From Limosilactobacillus caccae (GTDB taxonomy: Bacteria > Bacillota > Bacilli > Lactobacillales > Lactobacillaceae), in NCBI RefSeq assembly GCF_900156885.1, contig NZ_FTOY01000011.1, forward strand, positions 672,501-736,500: a stretch of 64,000 nucleotides of DNA, read 5' to 3'. How positions within the stretch are numbered: the stretch's first letter is position 1; the number at the start of each line of letters is the position of its first letter. This document shows, one piece after another, positions 27,753 to 36,822 of the stretch. The notes beneath the pieces are model-generated. The model worked only from the letters and a program-made list of their open reading frames with translations, did not search any database and was not told the origin of the DNA. Made by a program: the position numbers and the translations under genes.

Positions 27753-29990
27753 CTAACGAATAATCCGCTTCACAACGTAGACATCAGGAATATTCTTTAG
27801 CCCATCCATAATCAACTGGAGCTGCCGCAAGTTACGGACACCAATGATCAGACTAATCGTGACCATCTTATTGTGGTCGACCTTCCCGTTAACAGAATTA
27901 AGGAAGCGCGTACTGTTATTGATTGACCGTAAGACATCATTTAATAAGCCGTTCCGATTATAGCCTTGGACCTCAACATCTGCATTATAGTTGGTCTTAT
28001 CGCCATTAGGGTTGGCCCAGTAGACGCTAACAATTCGTTGACCATTTTTCTTGGCCGCCTTGATATTTGGACAGTCGTCACGGTGGACTGAAACTCCCCG
28101 CCCCTTAGTAATATAGCCGGTGATTGCATCCCCGGGGATAGGGCTACAACAGTGACTCAACCGCACAAGGAGGTTATCTACCCCTTCGACAACGACCCCT
28201 TCACTGGATGCCTTTGCCTGCTTTTCTTTTTCCCGTTCGTTCGGCTTGCCCAGCGTCTGGTGGTCTTCGAGGAGGGCTTTTTCAGCAGCCTGCTGCCGGT
28301 CGTTCTCCGCTTTTTCACGAATATCGGCAGTAAAGCGGTTCCGGATACCAACTGGCGCTAAGTCTCCAAAGCCCAGCGCAGCAAACATATCGTCACTGCT
28401 TGTGTAGTGGGTCTCCTTAGCAACCTTTTCACACTTTTCTTCGGTCATCAGCTCGCTCGGGGTGTAGTCAGCTTCACGAAGCTCGTTTTCAATCATCTGC
28501 TTGCCAAGCTCAATGTTCTTCTCCCGGTCATGGGCGCGGAAGAACTGGCGAATCTTGTTTCGCGCGCGTCTCGTCGACACAAGGTCGATCCAGTCACGGC
28601 TTGGTCCTGTCGAAGACGTTGAGGTCAAGATATCGACAATATCCCCATTCTTGATCTCATAATCAAGCGGCACAATCCGCCCATTTACCTTTGCCCCCGT
28701 AGTATGGTTACCAACCTCGGTGTGAATCTGGTAAGCCATATCAAGTGGCCCGGAGCCCTTTGGCATTTCAATGACATCGCCCTTCGGGGTAAAGGCATAA
28801 ACCTTGTCAGTAAAGATGTCACTTTGGATCCCCTGCATAAACTCGTCAGTACCATGGCTTTCACTGCGCATTTCGAGGATTTCCTTAACCACGTTCAGCT
28901 TTTGACTATCCTGCGTCTGGCGGATACCGTTAGTCTTTCCTTCCTTGTAAGCCCAGTGGGCAGCCACCCCATATTCAGCAACTTCATGCATCTGGTGCGT
29001 CCGAATCTGCACCTCAAGCGGCCGGCCTTCTGGACCAATAATCGTCGTGTGCAATGACTGGTAACCGTTGGCCTTCGGCATTGCAATGTAGTCCTTAAAC
29101 CGGCCGGGCATTGGTTTCCAATTAGTATGGATTGCCCCTAATGCCGCATAACAGTCACGAATTGAATCAACAACAATCCGAACTGCCAAAAGGTCATAAA
29201 TCTGACTAAATTGTTTATGCTGGGTGACCATCTTCCGGTAAATTGAATAGATATGCTTCGGGCGGCCGTAGATTTCAACATTCGGGCCAAGGTCCAAATC
29301 AGCGATCGCTTTTTTGATTAGCTTAATTGAGTCTTCGATGTAGTCAACCCGCTGGTCACGCCGCGAATTCATTAAGTGAACGATCCGGTAATACTGCTGG
29401 GGATTCAAGTAGCGTAAGGAGAGATCTTCAAGCTCCCACTTAATCGTGCTAATCCCTAGCCGGTCCGCAATCGGGGCATAGATTTCAAGGGTCTCATTGG
29501 AAATTCGCCGCTGCTTATCTGGCCGAAGATGGTTAAGGGTGCGCATGTTGTGGAGGCGGTCAGCTAACTTAACGATCATCACCCGGATATCCTTGGACAT
29601 CGCTAACAATAACTTCCGGTGGGTCGCCGCCATCTGTTCCTTGTTTGACTTATAGCTGATCTTGCCCAGCTTAGTATCACCATCAACAATCATTGCAATT
29701 GTTGGGCCAAACAATACCTTAATGTCATCCAGGGTTGCCCCAGTATCTTCAACGATATCATGTAAGTACCCAGCAGAAACCGTCTCAGGATCCATCCGGA
29801 GGTTTGCCAAAATTCCCGCCACTTGAATCGGGTGGATAATATACGGCTCCCCTGACTTGCGATGTTGGTCGTGGTGAGCGACTTCCGCAAAATGGTATGC
29901 TTTTTCAACTAGTGCAACATGCTCCTCGTTCATGTATGACGAAACAATTCTTTTTACGTCTTCATGTGTTAGTTCTTTTTCCTTGGACAT
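27753..29990 (-). CDS. rsh: Bifunctional (p)ppGpp synthetase/hydrolase, RelA/SpoT type
   Basis: The long RSH enzyme (745 residues) makes and degrades the stringent-response alarmone. In order it has a hydrolase HD domain (HRKSGEPYIIHP, GYLHDIVEDT, KLADRLHNMRTL), a synthetase domain (YDLLAVRIVV, FKDYIAMPKANGYQSLHT, EVQIRT), a TGS domain (VYAFTPKGDVIEMPKGS) and a C-terminal ACT domain. In the hydrolase domain VDGDTKLGKI has Asp where Val is usual (VDGVTKL). All catalytic histidines and aspartates are present, so both activities are expected. GGGGGG-type ribosome site upstream. Confidence 0.96.
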   Translation of the reverse strand: MSKEKELTHEDVKRIVSSYMNEEHVALVEKAYHFAEVAHHDQHRKSGEPYIIHPIQVAGILANLRMDPETVSAGYLHDIVEDTGATLDDIKVLFGPTIAMIVDGDTKLGKISYKSNKEQMAATHRKLLLAMSKDIRVMIVKLADRLHNMRTLNHLRPDKQRRISNETLEIYAPIADRLGISTIKWELEDLSLRYLNPQQYYRIVHLMNSRRDQRVDYIEDSIKLIKKAIADLDLGPNVEIYGRPKHIYSIYRKMVTQHKQFSQIYDLLAVRIVVDSIRDCYAALGAIHTNWKPMPGRFKDYIAMPKANGYQSLHTTIIGPEGRPLEVQIRTHQMHEVAEYGVAAHWAYKEGKTNGIRQTQDSQKLNVVKEILEMRSESHGTDEFMQGIQSDIFTDKVYAFTPKGDVIEMPKGSGPLDMAYQIHTEVGNHTTGAKVNGRIVPLDYEIKNGDIVDILTSTSSTGPSRDWIDLVSTRRARNKIRQFFRAHDREKNIELGKQMIENELREADYTPSELMTEEKCEKVAKETHYTSSDDMFAALGFGDLAPVGIRNRFTADIREKAENDRQQAAEKALLEDHQTLGKPNEREKEKQAKASSEGVVVEGVDNLLVRLSHCCSPIPGDAITGYITKGRGVSVHRDDCPNIKAAKKNGQRIVSVYWANPNGDKTNYNADVEVQGYNRNGLLNDVLRSINNSTRFLNSVNGKVDHNKMVTISLIIGVRNLRQLQLIMDGLKNIPDVYVVKRIIR

Positions 29991-30008
29991 TAAATGCCCC
30001 CCTTTCAG

Positions 30009-30335
30009 TTAATTTTGTTGCCGTAGTGACCAGGATAGGTAGGCAAGCGCAAGGTAGGCAATGCCAAAATAATAAGTGTAGTTCGGCATAAAGAAGTATG
30101 CCATCACCAGGTAAAGCAGGGGGAAAATAAATAATTCTCCCCAGTGACCCTGCTTTTGATAAATGCGATAACCCGTCCAGATACTAAACCCACCATTAAT
30201 TAAAATTAAGACAAATTCAACCATGGTTACCCGGGTAAGAAATGGTAGCTTTGTGACGATAAAAGTAAGCACAAGGCCGACCACAATACTCCAGAGCCAC
30301 AATTGCTTGTCGATCTTTTGCCAAATTCTTTTCAT
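30009..30335 (-). CDS. Hypothetical membrane protein
   Basis: The protein has about 108 residues and four hydrophobic segments, roughly residues 14-34, 38-53, 66-82 and 86-102. The N-terminus is basic (MKRIWQKIDKQ). I do not recognise a family. Two ATG codons lie close together (30344 and 30335); the second is better placed from the GAGAG-type site. The gene lies just upstream of rsh with an 18-base gap, so it is probably co-transcribed. Confidence 0.7.
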   Translation of the reverse strand: MKRIWQKIDKQLWLWSIVVGLVLTFIVTKLPFLTRVTMVEFVLILINGGFSIWTGYRIYQKQGHWGELFIFPLLYLVMAYFFMPNYTYYFGIAYLALAYLSWSLRQQN

Positions 30336-30456
30336 AAAATTCATTCTCTCTCAACACCTATTAACCGATTTGAGTTGTCATAATTTTACCATAGCAGCTA
30401 TTGATTAGCTTAGCCGCGGCATAATTTTTTCATGGTTTATCCGTAATCATCAGGCA

Positions 30457-31209
30457 CTACTTTGGCGTAGCTGATAATTCAAGAGCATAGGAAAGCGCCG
30501 CCATGAAATACAATGGCGCCGTTTCCGTTCGCAAGATCCGGGGGCCAAGACCAGCCGGAACCACGCCGGCTTCTTCCATCGTCGCTACTTCCTGTGCGGT
30601 CAGGCCGCCCTCGGGGCCAAAGATCGCTAGCAGCGAATCACCAGGCGCTAGTTGGTTAAACTGCTGTGCCAGTGCACTCACTTCGCCTTGCTTGGCCGAT
30701 TCTTCCCACGCAACGACCCTCCTGGTTGCCGGATAGGTCGCCAATAATTCCTTTAGGTTGGGACAATATTCAACTGTTGGTAGTAGGTTACGGTGCGATT
30801 GTTCTGCCGCTGCTTCCGCAATTTTATTTAGGCGGCTAATCTTTCGTTCCGCCTTTTTATCATTCCAGTGACTAATCGACCGGGCAGATTCAAAGAAAAC
30901 CACCTTACTTACCCCTAGTTCCGTTGCCTTTTGAACGATTAGTTCGGGTTTCTCCTTTGTCTTTGGAACCCCGCAAGCAAGGATCGCAGTTACCGGAAGC
31001 TCACTATCATTAGGCAGCTGACGGATAATCTTTACCGTTACCGCCGGGGTAATTGTGGCAAGCTTAGCAAGGTAGACGCGGTGGTCAGCAAGGACGACTT
31101 CAATCGCGGTCCCCGCGGTTGCCCGCATTACCTTAACCAAATGGTGGGCGGCATCAGGCGGTAAGGTCACTAGTTTTTGCGGTTGGCTGGCAATGAAATA
31201 GCGCTGCAT
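30457..31209 (-). CDS. rsmE: 16S rRNA (uracil(1498)-N(3))-methyltransferase RsmE
   Basis: This SPOUT-fold methyltransferase (250 residues) modifies U1498 near the decoding site. It has an N-terminal PUA-like RNA-binding part and a C-terminal SAM knot with IFGPEGGLTAQE and LGPRILRTETAPL. KATELGV (VQKATELGVSKVVFF) is also typical. It starts directly after the prmA stop, the usual prmA-rsmE pair. Confidence 0.97.
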   Translation of the reverse strand: MQRYFIASQPQKLVTLPPDAAHHLVKVMRATAGTAIEVVLADHRVYLAKLATITPAVTVKIIRQLPNDSELPVTAILACGVPKTKEKPELIVQKATELGVSKVVFFESARSISHWNDKKAERKISRLNKIAEAAAEQSHRNLLPTVEYCPNLKELLATYPATRRVVAWEESAKQGEVSALAQQFNQLAPGDSLLAIFGPEGGLTAQEVATMEEAGVVPAGLGPRILRTETAPLYFMAALSYALELSATPK

Positions 31210-32172
31210 CTACTTCACCTCTACTGGTTTATGGGCAATCATCCCGTGCCAGTCCTTCATTGTCTGCTCATCATCAATGACGAAGCCTTGCGCAGTGAGC
31301 GTTTCTTTAATTAACGCCGCCTTATCATCAATAATTCCTGAAACGAGGAACTTGCCGCCTGGCTTCAGGTTGGCATATGCCTGAGGAACTAGTGGAACGA
31401 TAATTTCAGCAAGGATATTAGCAACAATAATATCGGCATTTGCTCCGGTGATCCCGTCTAAGAGGCTGTTTATACCGACATGTACGTCTTTGGCAACCGG
31501 GTTTAAGGCCAGGTTTTGCTTTGCCGACCGAACGGCAACATCATCAATGTCATAAGCATCAACCTTACCGGCCCCTAATTGCTTTGCCGCAATGCTCAAC
31601 ACCCCAGAACCAGTCCCAACATCAATTACGTATTCGCCGCCCGTAACAACCTTTTCCAAGGCCGTAAGCATCAAGCGGGTAGTTGGGTGCGTCCCCGTCC
31701 CAAAGGCCATTCCCGGGTCAAGGAAAATCAACTTCTCTTGCTGGTCAGCCGGGGTGTAGTCTTCCCATTGGGGGACAATCGTGAGCTGGTCAGTAACCCG
31801 TAGTGGGTGGTAATACTTTTGCCAAACCGTTGCCCACTTTTGATTATCAACCTCCGCGGCCGTCACTTCATTTGCTCCGGGATTAAGGCCAAATTCACTA
31901 AGTTTGGCAACCCGTTGGCGGATTGTTGGGATTAGTTCGGGCACAAAGACGTTTTGCGGGAAATAGCCGGTCAAAGCTGCCCCATTTTGGCGGTGGGGAA
32001 TCTCTGCGGGGTCAATGATCTCACCGTGTTCACCATACCGGCCTGGTTGAAGGTTTGCGAAATCTGCCGCATCATCGATCTGCACTCCCTGTGCTCCTTC
32101 ATCCGTTAAAATGTAGCTAACGGCCTCGACCGCTTCGCTTGAAGTGATTACCTTAATTGCTGTCCAGTCCAT
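31210..32172 (-). CDS. prmA: Ribosomal protein L11 methyltransferase PrmA
   Basis: PrmA methylates amino groups of ribosomal protein L11. The SAM-binding motif [13 protein letters not shown] and the preceding [14 protein letters not shown] are diagnostic; IVANILAEI is motif IV. It has 320 residues. AAGGAGG precedes the ATG at 32172. The T-rich hairpin at 32196-32227 separates it from the gene upstream. Confidence 0.97.
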   Translation of the reverse strand: MDWTAIKVITSSEAVEAVSYILTDEGAQGVQIDDAADFANLQPGRYGEHGEIIDPAEIPHRQNGAALTGYFPQNVFVPELIPTIRQRVAKLSEFGLNPGANEVTAAEVDNQKWATVWQKYYHPLRVTDQLTIVPQWEDYTPADQQEKLIFLDPGMAFGTGTHPTTRLMLTALEKVVTGGEYVIDVGTGSGVLSIAAKQLGAGKVDAYDIDDVAVRSAKQNLALNPVAKDVHVGINSLLDGITGANADIIVANILAEIIVPLVPQAYANLKPGGKFLVSGIIDDKAALIKETLTAQGFVIDDEQTMKDWHGMIAHKPVEVK

Positions 32173-32195
32173 TATTTTCCTCCTTATATAATAAA

Positions 32196-32227
32196 ATCGT
32201 GACCACGATAATTCTAATGGTCACGAT
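32196..32227 (-). terminator. Terminator of the 32.2-kb hypothetical gene
   Basis: A perfect 10-bp stem (ATCGTGACCA and its complement) with a 12-base loop is followed on the minus strand by TTTATT. It lies immediately upstream of prmA. Confidence 0.75.
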
Positions 32228-32246
32228 GCTTTGCGTACACATAAGC

Positions 32247-32579
32247 CTACTCTTCATCAGTCTTTTTAATATGTGGTCGTTCCTCTTCACGCTTTTTCTC
32301 TTTTTCGAGATGGTGCGTCAAGTAATTAATCAAGTCTGTTTCCGTTAAGAAAATCCGAGGGTGGTGCTGGTGATGAAGTCGCACATCGATTTCGTTAATC
32401 TTTAGCCGCCCCGTCCAGGTATGAGAATAACGGACGATAACCCGATTATTTAATCGGTGCTTACCAAAACGAAATACATAGACGTGTTGGGGTGTCATCA
32501 TTGGCCGAATGTACTCTTTTTTATACATTAAATCATTGTCACGCATAAATTGCTTAGTTCTATTCAGAATGGTAGCCAC
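32247..32579 (-). CDS. Hypothetical protein, about 107-110 residues
   Basis: I do not recognise a family. The protein is basic with many histidine and arginine residues; the C-terminus has a charged run (EKEKKREEERPHIKKTDEE). The start is unclear. A GTG at 32579 is in frame but its first G is the last base of the AGGAGG ribosome site. An ATT at 32568-32570 has a spacing of about 8 bases and would be a rare start codon; the next ATG is 11 residues in and too far from the site. A promoter with TGn-TAAAAT lies upstream. It is a single-gene unit ending at the 32196-32227 terminator. Confidence 0.75.
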   Translation of the reverse strand: MATILNRTKQFMRDNDLMYKKEYIRPMMTPQHVYVFRFGKHRLNNRVIVRYSHTWTGRLKINEIDVRLHHQHHPRIFLTETDLINYLTHHLEKEKKREEERPHIKKTDEE

Positions 32580-32622
32580 CTCCTCTTTACTTAATTTGAT
32601 TAAATGTTTTTCAGATAGTTAT

Positions 32623-32650
32623 ATTTTAGCACAGGTCACGGTCGTTCCAA
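32623..32650 (-). promoter_or_regulatory. Promoter of the 32.2-kb hypothetical gene
   Basis: The minus strand reads TTGGAA, 16 bp, TAAAAT, and a TGC precedes the -10. Confidence 0.65.
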
Positions 32651-32730
32651 AGTTTAATCTATGTTTAACTTTTGATTTTATTAATCAATGCTATACTTGC
32701 TTAATAATAAACAAACGAGGTGGTTATTAA

Positions 32731-33982
<1,252 letters not shown>

Positions 33983-33996
33983 TTTAACCAAATGCT

Positions 33997-34031
33997 AAAA
34001 AAGGCTACGACAAATGTCGTAGTCTTTTTTT
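33997..34031 (+). terminator. Terminator of ldh
   Basis: GGCTACGAC pairs with GTCGTAGTC around an AAAT loop and is followed by a run of seven T. Confidence 0.9.
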
Positions 34032-34109
34032 GTCGCAGTGCTCAATTTTATGCTTCTTACGTTACTTAGCAAATGAAGTAAACCGCAGTTAACAATATTA
34101 AGAAAGAAC

Positions 34110-35189
34110 TTAATCTGGAACATCGACACCAAGTTCTTGGCCGATTTCTTGCATTTCTTCATAAGTCTTCTTATCGATAAGAACTCCCTTGGTCTTATTC
34201 TCTGCCAACAACCGGTACTCCCGGTCACCAGGAATCCAGATTTTTCTTCCCGGAACGTGGTCAAGGTGACGAATGCGGTTAAACATTTCTGTTGCGTCCG
34301 CTGCCAAGGTTGCCGGGTCACCAAAGAACGCGGGGTCAAATGCCATCAAGAACTGGCTAAAGTCATGGTTGCCCTTAACAGTATCGGCTGAAATCGACCC
34401 CTGAGCAAGAATGCCAGTCAACAATTCAATAACGATGGAATTTCCCATGCCCTTATAGTTGCCGTTTACCTCATCCTTTCCACCAAGGGTCAAAACACCG
34501 CCGCCCTTTTGCTCTCCTTCAGTAAAAGCAGCGGTTGCTAAAATGTCTTCTGCCTGCGCGGCGTTAGATACAACTTGACGTTTCTTATCAACTGCCCATT
34601 CACCAGGGAGGTTCTCCCCATTCTTCGCGTGTACCTGAATCTTGCCGCCGGAGACAACGCAGGTCGCACCATCAAACATAAAGGGATGCGGAGAAGCGGG
34701 AAAACCAAAGGCAAAGGCATTGGAACCAAGAAATGCCTGCGTCGCATTAGTCGGTACCACCAGTGGGCGGGTATTAGTTAGCGCAATCCCCACTAACCCG
34801 GCTTTTAAAGCAAGGCGGGCATAATAGCCAGCAGTTCCAAAGTGGTTGGAATTGCGGATAACGGCGATTGCAACCCCTGTTTTTTTTGCCTTTTCAATAA
34901 TTTTCTTCATTCCAAGGACAGCAGCTAGTTGCCCCATATTTTGGTTCGCATCAACTAACACTGTTCCTGGCAGTTCTCGAACTATCTTAGCGTGATTTTG
35001 CGGTTGAATTGTCCCCTCCTTAATCATTCGCTGGTACCAGGCTAATCGTTGGATTCCATGTGATGAAATTCCGCGGAGGTCTGCGTCAACCAGCGTATCA
35101 GCAAGTAATTTACCACCTTCGTCTGTAAAGCCCAGTTTAGCAAAGACATTTTCTAAATATTGTCGTTCCTTTGTTGAATCAATCCGCAT
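34110..35189 (-). CDS. Ldh family oxidoreductase (malate/L-lactate dehydrogenase type 2)
   Basis: This is the second, unrelated NAD(P)-dependent dehydrogenase family (malate, ureidoglycolate, sulfolactate or lactate). Typical motifs are ADLRGISSHGIQRL with the catalytic histidine, RNSNHFGTAGYYA and the GKGYGL-like NYKGMGNSIVIELL segment. Length is 359. The ATG at 35189 has AGAAGG 7 bases upstream; the frame to 35219 overlaps that site. The substrate cannot be read from the sequence. It converges with ldh, with which it shares no ancestry. Confidence 0.9.
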   Translation of the reverse strand: MRIDSTKERQYLENVFAKLGFTDEGGKLLADTLVDADLRGISSHGIQRLAWYQRMIKEGTIQPQNHAKIVRELPGTVLVDANQNMGQLAAVLGMKKIIEKAKKTGVAIAVIRNSNHFGTAGYYARLALKAGLVGIALTNTRPLVVPTNATQAFLGSNAFAFGFPASPHPFMFDGATCVVSGGKIQVHAKNGENLPGEWAVDKKRQVVSNAAQAEDILATAAFTEGEQKGGGVLTLGGKDEVNGNYKGMGNSIVIELLTGILAQGSISADTVKGNHDFSQFLMAFDPAFFGDPATLAADATEMFNRIRHLDHVPGRKIWIPGDREYRLLAENKTKGVLIDKKTYEEMQEIGQELGVDVPD

Positions 35190-35249
35190 ATTCAAACCTT
35201 CTTTTAATTTTTTAATCATATTTTAATCTTAATGAGCTGAAAGTCAAGG

Positions 35250-35279
35250 TTGGCAGGAAATGTTGATTACTGCTACAAT
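35250..35279 (+). promoter_or_regulatory. Promoter of the 65-residue hypothetical gene
   Basis: TTGGCA and TACAAT are separated by 18 bp, 30 bases upstream of the TTG start. Confidence 0.6.
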
Positions 35280-35309
35280 GAAGGCAGTAATATAAAGAAG
35301 GTGAATTAA

Positions 35310-35507
35310 TTGACTGATGAGCAGCAACGAGCACATGACTTTGCTATTGCCTTTGTTCAAACCCTAATGAGCCAAATGTCAGCAAGTGAAATGCGTGATG
35401 TCCTTAAGGAATTAGCAGACCCCGACACGAATAATGACATGGAAAGTGTCTACACGCTTGCCTATAACGGTTTTATTAAAAAACTCCGAATGCGCAACCA
35501 AAAGTAA
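35310..35507 (+). CDS. Small hypothetical protein, 65 residues
   Basis: The product is a soluble, probably helical protein with methionine-rich segments (TLMSQMSASEMRDV) and a basic C-terminus (KKLRMRNQK). I do not recognise a family. It starts with TTG at 35310 after AAGAAGGTG and a good promoter at 35250-35279; no ATG fits better. It stands alone on the plus strand between the dehydrogenase gene and the mobile-element scar. Confidence 0.7.
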   Translation: MTDEQQRAHDFAIAFVQTLMSQMSASEMRDVLKELADPDTNNDMESVYTLAYNGFIKKLRMRNQK

Positions 35508-35617
35508 GTTAAAAGCCAGAATTGATGAAGTAACTGGATTGCAATCTTATCTTTAATTGCTATATGGGCATAGGTAAGTGAATTAGGAAAATAATATAGG
35601 ATAACTTATTAAAAAAG

Positions 35618-35637
35618 CGCCAACCGAAGTCAGCGCA
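35618..35637 (-). terminator. Orphan UUCG-loop terminator
   Basis: On the minus strand GCGCTGAC, the tetraloop TTCG and GTTGGCGC form an 8-bp stem (two G-T pairs) followed by TTTTTT. No nearby minus-strand gene precedes it; the next upstream gene, rplS, already has its own terminator. It is probably a leftover of a lost gene. Confidence 0.7.
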
Positions 35638-35709
35638 AAGGTCACTACTTGAGCAGCCATTTGATTAGATGTTTTTATGTGCTTACTAGGCATAATGAGA
35701 ATTAGTACG

Positions 35710-35746
35710 CCGGTACGGTTCCAGTTGATTACTTGAACCGTACCGG
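35710..35746. repeat. Perfect 12-bp inverted repeat
   Basis: CCGGTACGGTTC and GAACCGTACCGG are separated by 13 bases. There is no T-run after it; it lies 8 bases before the terminator at 35754. It could be a recombination or regulator site of the former element. Confidence 0.6.
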
Positions 35747-35753
35747 TAAACGG

Positions 35754-35777
35754 GATGCCTTAATTGGCATCTTTTTT
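35754..35777 (+). terminator. Terminator in the scar
   Basis: GATGCC and GGCATC form a 6-bp stem with a 6-base loop followed by TTTTTT on the plus strand. The gene it served is gone. Confidence 0.7.
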
Positions 35778-35914
35778 AGTTTTAAATTCAATAATTATTG
35801 TCCACCCGCATAGCAGGTGTTTTTTTGTTTCGCATACTCAACCAGGTCTAAAGACACTAAAAAGAGTGAAAGTCCAAAGGCTCTCACCTCTTACCGAAAT
35901 GTTATTTTACCTAA

Positions 35915-36226
35915 ATCTATCAAGAGCGAAAAACTCAAACTGGTGGAAAAGGGTTTATCTTCTGCACTTCACACGGTACCCCTATTCAAACTTCGGCAAT
36001 GAATACTTTTTTACGTACTGCAAAAAACAATCTAGGTATAGATAAGCCATTGAGTAGTCATATTTTTAGACACACGCATATATCTAAACTTGCAGAATTA
36101 GGTGTTCCCTTGTATGTTATTCAGCAAAGAGTCGGCCATGAGGATAGTAAAATCACTAAAGGAATTTATTTACACGTCACTCAAAAAGCAATAGAAAAAG
36201 AGGCGCCAAAACTCGATAAACTTTAA
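35915..36226 (+). pseudogene. Tyrosine integrase, 3' remnant
   Basis: The open frame from 35915 encodes the end of a phage- or ICE-type tyrosine recombinase. It contains GFIFCTSHGTPIQTSAM, then the catalytic block HIFRHTHISKLAELG with Arg and His, the second His in VGHEDSKITKG and the putative active tyrosine in IYLHVT. A stop codon at 35912-35914 closes the frame upstream, and the neighbouring frames show only degenerate matches. The N-terminal DNA-binding part and most of the catalytic domain are missing, so it cannot be active. It lies just upstream of a tandem repeat of TTTGCTAACAA. Confidence 0.85.
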
Positions 36227-36227
36227 T

Positions 36228-36249
36228 TTTGCTAACAATTTGCTAACAA
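36228..36249. repeat. Perfect tandem repeat TTTGCTAACAA x2 next to the integrase remnant
   Basis: Two directly adjacent 11-bp copies start 1 base after the integrase stop codon. Direct repeats right behind an integrase gene often are integrase binding sites or part of the attachment region; this fits an att-end scar. Whether this is the crossover core is not known. Confidence 0.6.
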
Positions 36250-36306
36250 ACAGTTTTTTCGAGTGTTTCACGCCTCTTTTTTATTAATATAAATAAATTT
36301 AAAAAT

Positions 36307-36334
36307 AAAAAGAACCCTTGCTACACAAGGGTTC
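36307..36334 (-). terminator. Terminator of rplS
   Basis: GAACCCTT and AAGGGTTC form the stem, followed on the minus strand by TTTTTATTTTT. Confidence 0.85.
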
Positions 36335-36341
36335 CACACTA

Positions 36342-36701
36342 CTAGATATCGCGACGACGTTCAGCGATACGAGTAGCTTTACCAGTACGTTCACGTAAGT
36401 AGTAAAGCTTAGCACGACGTACACGACCGTGACGAAGAACGTCAATCTTAGCAACTCGTGGTGAGTGTACTGGGAAAGTACGTTCAACACCAACACCGTT
36501 ACTGATCTTCCGCACAGTGTAAGTAGCGCTGATACCAGCACCGTGGCGCTTGATAACAACACCTTCGAACATCTGGATACGTTCACGTGAACCTTCAACG
36601 ATCCGGGCGTGAACACGAACAGAGTCACCAGCACGGAAGTCTGGAATATCATCCCGTAATTGACTAGCAGTAATCTTTTCGATTAACTTGTTTTGACGCA
36701 T
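36342..36701 (-). CDS. rplS: 50S ribosomal protein L19
   Basis: L19 sits at the 30S-50S interface. The 119 residues show [43 protein letters not shown] and [12 protein letters not shown]. The ATG at 36701 has AAAGGAAAG upstream; the frame to 36728 adds nine residues not typical of L19. It has its own strong promoter and a leader. It is separated from trmD by an amino acid permease gene, whereas in many relatives trmD and rplS are adjacent. Confidence 0.97.
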   Translation of the reverse strand: MRQNKLIEKITASQLRDDIPDFRAGDSVRVHARIVEGSRERIQMFEGVVIKRHGAGISATYTVRKISNGVGVERTFPVHSPRVAKIDVLRHGRVRRAKLYYLRERTGKATRIAERRRDI

Positions 36702-36778
36702 AATTAATTTCTTTCCTTTCGCCGACATTCATGTCCGTCTCAGACAGCGGAACACCGTTATTCACGGCTAAACAGCCA
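36702..36778 (-). promoter_or_regulatory. Possible L19 leader
   Basis: The approximately 75-base leader of rplS contains GC-rich pairing stretches (GCCGTG with CACCG-type partners, GTCTGAGAC, GACATGAATGTC) that can form short hairpins. Autoregulatory leaders of L19 are known in Firmicutes; I cannot confirm the match by eye. Confidence 0.35.
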
Positions 36779-36784
36779 CTAACT

Positions 36785-36813
36785 ACTATACATGGTTTTC
36801 CACCTTGTTGCAA
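36785..36813 (-). promoter_or_regulatory. Promoter of rplS
   Basis: The minus strand reads TTGCAA, 17 bp, TATAGT, with the permease stop codon 10 bases upstream of the -35. Confidence 0.75.
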
Positions 36814-36822
36814 GGCTAATCC

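Larger units (their letters stand above)
35508..35914. other. Gene-free stretch inside the mobile-element scar
   Basis: The stretch has no convincing gene. It holds three hairpins, described separately (35618-35637, 35710-35746, 35754-35777), and a CACC/GGTG hairpin followed by a run of seven T near 35804-35827. Such dense terminator-like hairpins are common at the ends of prophage modules. The plus-strand frames at 35764-36045 and 35817-36002 look like degenerate remains, not genes. Confidence 0.6.

Noticed and set aside
35764-36045. A 93-residue plus-strand frame in the scar
   Set aside because: It overlaps the integrase remnant in another frame, has no ribosome site and reads like a decayed sequence.
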